Of a DNA stretch of 5,703 nt, positions 1-4,549 are shown piece by piece. Position 1 is the stretch's first letter. The number at the start of each line of letters is the position of its first letter. The position numbers and the translations under genes were made by a program. This DNA is from Allorhizocola sp044869915 (GTDB lineage Bacteria; Actinomycetota; Actinomycetes; Mycobacteriales; Micromonosporaceae), in NCBI GenBank assembly GCA_044869915.1, contig JBIOYB010000219.1, forward strand, positions 1 to 5,703. The letters are read 5' to 3'. Below the pieces are notes generated by a model. It saw only the letters and a list, made by a program, of their open reading frames with translations. It made no database searches and was not told the origin of the DNA.

Positions 1-29
1 AGCAGCTGTTCCGCATAGCCTTCGGTCAT
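1..29 (-). CDS. 5' end of a divergent gene, product unknown (partial)
   Basis: On the minus strand an ATG at 29-27 opens a frame reading MTEGYAEQLL before it leaves the window. An AAGGA Shine-Dalgarno lies on the minus strand at 40-36, six nucleotides upstream of that ATG, which is good spacing and the main reason to believe the start. The gene would be transcribed divergently from the polX-like gene, with about 75 bp between the two start codons. Ten residues are too few to recognise a family, so no function is proposed. A chance ATG plus AAGGA is the alternative. Confidence 0.45.
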
Positions 30-58
30 TCGGGATCCTTACCCCGATTGAGGGGCAA

Positions 59-64
59 TACACT
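59..64 (+). promoter_or_regulatory. Possible -10 element for the PolX-like gene
   Basis: TACACT fits the actinobacterial TANNNT -10 consensus and matches four of six bases of TATAAT. It would place the transcript start near 71, about 34 nt before the ATG at 105. No good -35 hexamer is visible at the expected distance, and the site shares a short divergent region with the minus-strand gene. The call rests on one short motif and is weak. Confidence 0.3.
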
Positions 65-94
65 TTGGTGGTGTCACGGCCAGGCAGGCGCGAG

Positions 95-100
95 AGGAGG
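95..100 (+). promoter_or_regulatory. Ribosome binding site setting the PolX-like start
   Basis: AGGAGG sits four nucleotides before the ATG at 105. This is a near-perfect Shine-Dalgarno and selects that ATG over the in-frame ATG at 48, which lacks an SD and would add 19 residues with no family counterpart. Confidence 0.8.
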
Positions 101-104
101 TCAC

Positions 105-1802
105 ATGGACCAGCCACCTCACCGCCAGCCCGGCGGGGACCGAGGCGAGCCGCCTACGGCCCATACAACTCGGCCAAACCACATCGTAGGCGCTTTGCTG
201 CAGGAGTACGCGGATCTTCTGCATGTCAGTGGGGGCCAAGGTTTCAAGGCGCGGGCGTTCGAAAAGGCCGCGCGTGCCGTCAGCGGGCACGACGTCGATG
301 TGGCGACACTAGACCTCAAAGAGCTGCAGGAGATACCAAACGTCGGCAAATCGACCGCGGAGAAGGTGGTCGAGTACTTCTCCACCGGGCAGATGGCTTC
401 GCTCGAGAAGATGCGCGCACAGGTGCCGGTCGGCACGCGTCAGCTGATGGCCATCCCCGGGCTGGGGCCAACCCGGGCGATGGTGCTGGCCGGCACACTG
501 AAGGTGAAGACCATCGATGAGCTGGTCGAGGCCATCGAGGCGGGCAGGCTCGACGGCATGCGCGGCTTCGGGCCCAAAGCGGTCGCCAACATCTTGCGCG
601 GGATCGATCAGCTGCGGCAGGGTGGCGGCCGGGTCCTGATCTCCCGGGCCTTCGAAACAGCCATGGATTTTCTGGGTACCGTATCCAAATTGGATGGTTG
701 TCAAAGGGTCGAGATCGCGGGATCCCTGCGGCGCATGAAGGACTTCATCCGCAACGTTGACCTCGTCGCCACATCGCCCGACCCGGCGGCGCTGACCGCC
801 GAGTTCGAGCGGCTCCCGCTGGTCAGCGAGGTGCTCGGGCCCGGGTCGATCCGCGCGGTGGGCGGCATGCAGGTCGATCTGCACGCCGTGCTCCCCGAGG
901 GGTTTGGGTCGGCGCTGCAGTATTGGACGGGCTCCGAGGCGCACAACCTCGCACTCAACGCGCCGGCCGGCCCGTTCGCCACCGAAGAGGATGTCTACGC
1001 TTCCGTTGGGCTGCAATGGATCCCGCCCGTGCTACGGGAGGATCGGGGCGAGCTCACCACGCCGCTGCCCAAGCTCGTGACGGTCGAGGACCTGCGCGGC
1101 GATCTGCACACGCACACCGATCTGACCGACGGCATCGCGCCGCTGGAAAGGATGCTCGCGGCGGCGCGTGATCGCGGCTACGAATACTATGCGGTCACCG
1201 ATCACGCGCCCGATCTGGTGATGCAGCGGATGACGACCGAGAAGATGCTCGCGCAGCGGGCGCGGCTGCGCGCCATCACCGTCGACGGCATGGAGCTGTT
1301 GCACGGCACCGAGCTCAACATCGACCCCGGCGGCGAGGTCGACTGGGACGTCGAATTCCTTGCGGGCTTTGACATCTGCGTCGCGTCGGTGCACTCGATG
1401 TTTGGCCAGCCGCAGGCCGAGATGACCCGGCGGCTGATCCGCGCATGCGAAAACCCGTGCGTCAACATCATTGGCCACCTGACGACGCGCCAGATCGGGC
1501 GCCGCCCGCGCATCCAGGCCGACTTCGACGCCGTGTTCGAGGCCGCGGCCGCCACCGGCACGGCGATCGAGGTCAACAGCTTCCCGGATCGGCTCGATCT
1601 GCCCGATGACCTGATTTTCCGGGCACGCGAGTTTGGTGTGAAGTTCGCCATCGACTCGGACGCCCACTCGACCGTCCACCTTGGAAACATGCGGTTCGGA
1701 GTCGCCATCGCGCAACGGGGCTGGCTCACCGCGGACGAGGTCATCAACACGTGGCCACTGGCGCGGCTGCGCGCCTTCGTGGCCGCCAAGCGACAGACAT
1801 AG
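105..1802 (+). CDS. polX: PolX family protein (HhH, polymerase X core, PHP domain), probably polymerase-inactive
   Basis: 565 residues, close to the usual bacterial PolX length of about 570. Bacterial PolX proteins act in base-excision-type repair, pairing a gap-filling polymerase with a PHP 3'-5' exonuclease. Helix-hairpin-helix motifs are visible at about residues 77-82 (IPNVGK), 117-122 (IPGLGP) and 152-157 (MRGFGP). The nucleotidyltransferase motif GSLRR begins at 206, but the catalytic D-x-D reads N217-V-D219; the third Asp (D258, in VDLH) is kept. After YWTGSEAHN (273-281) the usual Arg and the conserved GLKLNEYG-type thumb segment are absent, and the chain passes straight to TEEDVY (293-298). 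The PHP domain starts near 330 and keeps its expected metal ligands: H335, H337, D366, H367, E403, H430, H458, D519 and H521. Polymerase activity is therefore doubtful while exonuclease activity looks plausible; both are inferences. The start was chosen from the AGGAGG at 95-100. The next gene begins 29 nt after the stop but seems to have its own promoter. Confidence 0.9.
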   Translation: MDQPPHRQPGGDRGEPPTAHTTRPNHIVGALLQEYADLLHVSGGQGFKARAFEKAARAVSGHDVDVATLDLKELQEIPNVGKSTAEKVVEYFSTGQMASLEKMRAQVPVGTRQLMAIPGLGPTRAMVLAGTLKVKTIDELVEAIEAGRLDGMRGFGPKAVANILRGIDQLRQGGGRVLISRAFETAMDFLGTVSKLDGCQRVEIAGSLRRMKDFIRNVDLVATSPDPAALTAEFERLPLVSEVLGPGSIRAVGGMQVDLHAVLPEGFGSALQYWTGSEAHNLALNAPAGPFATEEDVYASVGLQWIPPVLREDRGELTTPLPKLVTVEDLRGDLHTHTDLTDGIAPLERMLAAARDRGYEYYAVTDHAPDLVMQRMTTEKMLAQRARLRAITVDGMELLHGTELNIDPGGEVDWDVEFLAGFDICVASVHSMFGQPQAEMTRRLIRACENPCVNIIGHLTTRQIGRRPRIQADFDAVFEAAAATGTAIEVNSFPDRLDLPDDLIFRAREFGVKFAIDSDAHSTVHLGNMRFGVAIAQRGWLTADEVINTWPLARLRAFVAAKRQT

Positions 1803-1823
1803 GTTGACCCCGACTGCTACCCT
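1794..1823 (+). promoter_or_regulatory. Candidate leaderless promoter for the YGQQP-repeat gene
   Basis: An extended -10, TGC-TACCCT (hexamer 1818-1823), lies eight nucleotides before the ATG at 1832. A -35-like CAGACA (1794-1799, matching the last four bases of TTGACA) precedes it with an 18-bp spacer, inside the last codons of the PolX-like gene. Transcription would begin at or next to the A of the ATG. No Shine-Dalgarno exists in the 29-nt gap, which supports a leaderless mRNA, a common arrangement in actinobacteria. This is inferred from motif spacing only. Confidence 0.45.
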
Positions 1824-1831
1824 CACGACTT

Positions 1832-2911
1832 ATGTCGCAGCCCAACCCGCCTCAAGACCCCTACGGGCAGCAGCCGCCCTCCTACGGGCAGCAACCTTCT
1901 TACGGGGAGCCATCTTACGGACAGCAGCAGCCACCCGGCTATGGGCAACAGCCGCCCTACGAGCCACCGACTTACGGGCAGCAGCCCGGTTACGGACAGC
2001 AACCGGGCCATGGGCAGCAGCCCGATTACGGGCAGCAGCCGTCCTACGAGCCGCCGACATATGGACAGCCTCAGCAGCCCGCATATGGCCAGCAGCCGCA
2101 GCAACCACAGCAGCCCCAATACGATCAATTCGGCCTGCCCTACGGGCAGTCGACGTGGGAGCAGCAGCAACCACAGCAGCCGCAGCAACCCCCATCCCCA
2201 TATGGGCAGCAGCCACAATATGGCCAGCCGCAATACGGGCAGCCGGTGGCCCCGCCGAAAAAGTCGCGCAAGGGCCTGTGGATCGGCCTGTCCGCCGGCG
2301 CGGTCGCGCTGGTGTTGCTGTGCTGCGTCGGCATCTTCGCGTTCTACAAATACGGTGAGCAGCAGGTCAACAACGCGCTGGCCACCACCGGGCCGTCGAG
2401 CAGTTCGTCACCGCGCACGACCTCCTCGCCGGCCAAGAAGCTGACGGTCACGCTGACCGCGCCCGACAAGCTGGGCACGCGCGCCAAAATCACCGACGCG
2501 ACGCACACCCAGTTCATGAAGGACACCGAGGCCGCCATGAAGAAGGACAGCAAGGTCGGCTCGGTCATCGTCGCCTACTACGGCACCACCGACCCGACCA
2601 AGGACAAGGTCTACCTGGCCGGCGCCACCACGACCGTCGCGATGTCCAAGGCCGCGTTCGAGTCGACGTTCACGAGCATGACCTCGGCCGCCGGTCTGTC
2701 CTCGATGACCGACGTGGCCGACGTGCCGGCGGGCTCGTTGGGTGGCTACGCCAAGTGCGGCAACCTGAAGATCGAGAGCATGCCGGTCGCCGCGTGCGCA
2801 TGGGCCGACGAGGGCTGCTTCGTGACGGTGATGTGGTACAACCGCTCGGTCAACAACCAGATCAAGGCGGAGCTGCTGACGATCCGGTCTCAGGTGGAAA
2901 AGAAGTCGTGA
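1832..2911 (+). CDS. Single-pass membrane protein with cytoplasmic YGQQP repeats and extracytoplasmic Cys domain
   Basis: 359 residues; I recognise the architecture but not a named family. Residues 11-138 are low-complexity and rich in Tyr, Gly, Gln and Pro, with 13 YGQ motifs. A basic stop (KKSRK, 143-147) precedes one hydrophobic helix at about 149-171, predicting a cytoplasmic N-terminus and an outside C-terminus. A Ser/Thr/Pro-rich linker (about 181-205) leads to a folded region containing C309, C322 and C329. The segment around C322 reads AACAWADEG, a pattern seen in many uncharacterised actinobacterial membrane proteins; C309 and C322 may form a disulfide. There is no catalytic motif, so a structural, sensing or scaffolding role is possible but unproven. 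The upstream gap lacks a Shine-Dalgarno and translation is probably leaderless. The stop overlaps the patatin start, which ties this protein to that hydrolase. Confidence 0.88.
   Translation: MSQPNPPQDPYGQQPPSYGQQPSYGEPSYGQQQPPGYGQQPPYEPPTYGQQPGYGQQPGHGQQPDYGQQPSYEPPTYGQPQQPAYGQQPQQPQQPQYDQFGLPYGQSTWEQQQPQQPQQPPSPYGQQPQYGQPQYGQPVAPPKKSRKGLWIGLSAGAVALVLLCCVGIFAFYKYGEQQVNNALATTGPSSSSSPRTTSSPAKKLTVTLTAPDKLGTRAKITDATHTQFMKDTEAAMKKDSKVGSVIVAYYGTTDPTKDKVYLAGATTTVAMSKAAFESTFTSMTSAAGLSSMTDVADVPAGSLGGYAKCGNLKIESMPVAACAWADEGCFVTVMWYNRSVNNQIKAELLTIRSQVEKKS
1862..2245 (+). repeat. Imperfect tandem repeat encoding YGQQP units
   Basis: The repeat is visible both in protein and in DNA, with variants of tacgggcagcagcc recurring at irregular spacing. 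Units include YGQQP, YGQP and YGEP, degenerate GHGQQ and YDQF, plus QQPQQP spacers. The block YEPPTYGQ occurs twice (near residues 43 and 73), pointing to an internal duplication. Codons vary between copies (tac/tat, ggg/gga/ggc), so the array is not freshly expanded. Confidence 0.85.
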
Positions 2912-3756
2912 CCCAACGGCAATGGGGGCGTGCGCTGGTCCTGGGCGGTGGCGGAGTCACCGGCATCGCCTGGGAGTTCGGTGTGCTGGCCGGGCTGGCA
3001 GAGATCGGCGTCGATCTGACCGACGCCGATCTCATCGTGGGCACGTCGGCCGGTTCGGTGGTGGGCACCATGATCGCGAGCGGGTTGAACGTGCGCGAGC
3101 GATACGAGGCCCAACTGACGCCCACGGCGGGTGAGATCACCGCCCGCATCGGGGCCGGCCTGCTGGCACGATATCTGTGGCTGCTGACCACCAGCCGCAG
3201 GCCGGAGCGGTTCGGCGCGCGGATGGGCGCGCTCGCACTCGCCGCCAAGACGGTCTCGCCCGCGCAGCGACGCGAGGTGATCGCGTCCCGGCTGCCGATC
3301 AGCGACTGGCCCGAGCGGCCGCTCAAGCTCACCGCGGTCGACGCGGCCACCGGGGAGTTCATGGTGTTCGACCGTGACAGCGGGGTGCCGGTCGTCGACG
3401 CGGTCTCGGCCAGCTGCGCGGTCCCGGGTGTGTGGCCACCGGCCGAGATCGGTGGGCGGCGATACATCGATGGAGGCATGCGCTCGGCCGTCAATGCCCA
3501 GCTCGCCTCCGGCGCGTCCCGCGTCGTGATCCTCGCGCCGCTCGTGCGCGGCGCCGGCGTCGTGCCCTCGCCTGTGCGGCAGGCGGAGGCATTGCGCGCT
3601 CAGGGTTCCCGCGTCGTCCTCGCCAGCCCCGACCCCGCGGCGCTGCGGGCCATCGGCCGCAACGTGCTGGATCCGGCGCGCCGCAAGCCCGCCGCCGAGG
3701 CCGGTTTCGCCCAGGCCGCCGCGATTCGCGCGGCAATCGCCGACGTGTGGCACTAA
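2908..3756 (+). CDS. Patatin-like phospholipase / serine acyl hydrolase
   Basis: 282 residues, starting at a GTG that overlaps the previous stop as GTGA. Patatin-like proteins hydrolyse acyl esters of phospholipids or other lipids with a Ser-Asp dyad. All key elements are visible: the glycine-rich oxyanion loop GGGGVTG (13-19), the nucleophile elbow GTSAGS (45-50) with S47, and the catalytic Asp in DGG (188-190). No signal peptide or membrane helix is seen, so it is probably cytosolic or peripherally membrane-bound. An AGGTGG sequence at 2892-2897 may serve as a weak Shine-Dalgarno, and translation is likely coupled to the upstream membrane-protein gene. An in-frame ATG at 2755 exists, but it would force a 157-nt overlap with that gene and add residues with no patatin similarity, so it was rejected. 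The substrate cannot be told from sequence. Confidence 0.92.
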   Translation: MTQRQWGRALVLGGGGVTGIAWEFGVLAGLAEIGVDLTDADLIVGTSAGSVVGTMIASGLNVRERYEAQLTPTAGEITARIGAGLLARYLWLLTTSRRPERFGARMGALALAAKTVSPAQRREVIASRLPISDWPERPLKLTAVDAATGEFMVFDRDSGVPVVDAVSASCAVPGVWPPAEIGGRRYIDGGMRSAVNAQLASGASRVVILAPLVRGAGVVPSPVRQAEALRAQGSRVVLASPDPAALRAIGRNVLDPARRKPAAEAGFAQAAAIRAAIADVWH

Positions 3757-3812
3757 CCATTCATTCGCGCCCACTCGCGCCGGTTTGATGGCAATAGATG
3801 TAGACGCCTACC

Positions 3813-3818
3813 TATGCT
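3813..3818 (+). promoter_or_regulatory. Candidate leaderless -10 for the DUF11 gene
   Basis: TATGCT (TANNNT) ends six nucleotides before the ATG at 3825, which would put the transcript start on or beside the start codon. The 68-nt gap after the patatin gene has no Shine-Dalgarno, consistent with a leaderless mRNA. No clear -35 is found: TTGATG at 3785 is 22 bp away, too far for normal spacing. Confidence 0.4.
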
Positions 3819-3824
3819 GCGATT

Positions 3825-4361
3825 ATGGGATCCATATCTGATGGCCTTGTCCGCAGCATCGTCCTGTTCGCCACCTCCGCTGCCGCGGCTTTCCCAAGCG
3901 CGGCTTGGGCAGGCGCGGCTTCCGCAGGCGGGGTCAGCTCGTCGCAGGCGGACCTCGCGGTCGGGCTCAACGCGAGCGAAGTCCTCCTGCTGACCCGCAC
4001 CGTCAAATACGACGTGTCGGTCACCAACAACGGCCCGGCGTCACTGGGGTCGGCGACCGTGACCGTCCAGCTTCCCGTCTACGCCTTTGCCAGCTCGGGC
4101 AAGGCGTGCTCCTTCGACTCCGGCAACGACACGCTGTCGTGCCCCTTCGTCGACCTCGCCCCGGGCGCGACCGCGACCGTCACCGCATGGATCCCCTACA
4201 GCGTGCCGCACAAGGGCGTGACCCCGCTGCCGGCCACCGCCACACTCACGGCCAGCACGCCCGCGGATCCGAACGCGGCCAACGACTCCGACGAGGCGAA
4301 CTGTTACCACATCCCGTCGGACGGCCCGCTCGTGCCGCCACCGCCACAGGTGTTCTGCTGA
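3825..4361 (+). CDS. Secreted protein with a single DUF11 domain
   Basis: 178 residues. The N-terminus looks like a Sec signal peptide: a short start with one Arg (R10), a hydrophobic Ala-rich core at about 12-23, and an AWA cleavage site after residue 29. The mature part begins ADLAVGL and contains VTNNGPASLG, then C95 and C106 flanking a short loop, DLAPGATATVT, and a closing DPNAANDSDEANC. This is the order of a DUF11 (Ig-like beta-sandwich) repeat, in which the two central Cys usually form a disulfide. Two more cysteines, C160 and the last residue C178, could make a second bridge. DUF11 usually occurs in long, multi-repeat surface proteins; this one has a single copy and no sortase motif or membrane anchor, so it is probably released. 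The function of this family is not established. The gene appears to be its own transcription unit. Confidence 0.85.
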   Translation: MGSISDGLVRSIVLFATSAAAAFPSAAWAGAASAGGVSSSQADLAVGLNASEVLLLTRTVKYDVSVTNNGPASLGSATVTVQLPVYAFASSGKACSFDSGNDTLSCPFVDLAPGATATVTAWIPYSVPHKGVTPLPATATLTASTPADPNAANDSDEANCYHIPSDGPLVPPPPQVFC

Positions 4362-4490
4362 ACCGACCGCCACGGCGACGCCGTAGCCGGGCACTACGCG
4401 GCCAGCCGTCGCGGCAGCGGAGCGCGCGCTCGAGGACCTGCGTGGATCGACCCAGGCTGTGCGGTGTCCCACATTTATTGGTTTAAGTGC

Positions 4491-4519
4491 TTGCGCGGGT
4501 CGAGGTGTAGCGCTACGTT
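4491..4519 (+). promoter_or_regulatory. Candidate promoter of the monooxygenase gene
   Basis: TTGCGC (4491-4496) and TACGTT (4514-4519) are separated by 17 bp and each match three of six consensus bases, including the T, A and final T that matter most at -10. The -10 overlaps the first GTAGCGCTAC palindrome, and the predicted start (about 4525) falls inside the second. That geometry suits repression by a protein bound to the palindromes. Confidence 0.4.
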
Positions 4520-4530
4520 TGTAGCGCTAC
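4507..4530 (+). promoter_or_regulatory. Tandem palindromic operator, two GTAGCGCTAC copies
   Basis: The 10-bp perfect palindrome GTAGCGCTAC occurs at 4507-4516 and again at 4521-4530, separated by GTTT, with centres 14 bp apart. The second copy extends to the 12-bp palindrome TGTAGCGCTACA (4520-4531). Two identical perfect dyads between promoter and start codon are unlikely by chance. They are typical of an operator for a dimeric helix-turn-helix repressor, for example TetR type, binding as two dimers. The regulator is not in this window and its family is inferred. The same sequence could fold as a 10-bp hairpin, but there is no T-tract to make it a terminator. Confidence 0.65.
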
Positions 4531-4539
4531 AGATGAAGC

Positions 4540-4544
4540 GGAGG
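4540..4544 (+). promoter_or_regulatory. Ribosome binding site choosing between two adjacent ATGs
   Basis: GGAGG is followed by AAATGATG, giving consecutive in-frame ATGs at 4547 and 4550. Spacing is two nucleotides to the first and five to the second, so the second is the better start. The two choices differ by a single Met. Confidence 0.75.
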
Positions 4545-4549
4545 AAATG

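Larger units (their letters stand above)
4362..4549 (+). other. 188-nt intergenic region upstream of the monooxygenase
   Basis: No coding frame here looks real. The left half is very GC-rich and holds a 12-bp palindrome, GAGCGCGCGCTC (4420-4431), without a following T-run, so it is not a convincing terminator. An AT-rich island at 4471-4488 (acatttattggtttaagt) contrasts with its surroundings and lies just upstream of the candidate -35, where an UP-like element would sit. The promoter and operator signals are listed separately. Confidence 0.6.

Noticed and set aside
42..55. CCCC-gattga-GGGG hairpin in the divergent gap
   Set aside because: A four-pair stem in GC-rich DNA is expected by chance, and no T-run or conserved element accompanies it.
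48..104. In-frame ATG at 48 as the PolX start
   Set aside because: It has no Shine-Dalgarno, while the ATG at 105 has AGGAGG four nucleotides upstream. The extra 19 residues show no family similarity.
1804..1809. TTGACC as a -35 box for the repeat-protein gene
   Set aside because: It lies only eight nucleotides before the -10 at 1818, and any -10 at 17 bp spacing would fall beyond the start codon.
1823..2233. Long antisense frames under the YGQQP repeats
   Set aside because: They translate to monotonous Leu/Arg or Ala/Arg strings that mirror the repeat periodicity, with no start signal or domain.
1862..2245. CRISPR-like or satellite array
   Set aside because: Units are short, irregularly spaced and in frame within a clear coding sequence, with no unique spacers.
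2755..2907. N-terminal extension of the patatin from ATG 2755
   Set aside because: It overlaps the conserved C-terminal part of the membrane protein in another frame and encodes charged residues unrelated to patatins. The GTG at 2908 starts just before the glycine-rich loop.
4420..4431. GAGCGCGCGCTC palindrome as a terminator or operator
   Set aside because: There is no T-tract, and an alternating GC palindrome is not surprising at this base composition.
4041..4472. 143-residue minus-strand frame opposite the DUF11 gene and its downstream gap
   Set aside because: Its Arg/Gly/Val-rich composition is typical of antisense GC-rich DNA, with no ribosome site or recognisable domain. The plus-strand DUF11 protein explains the region.
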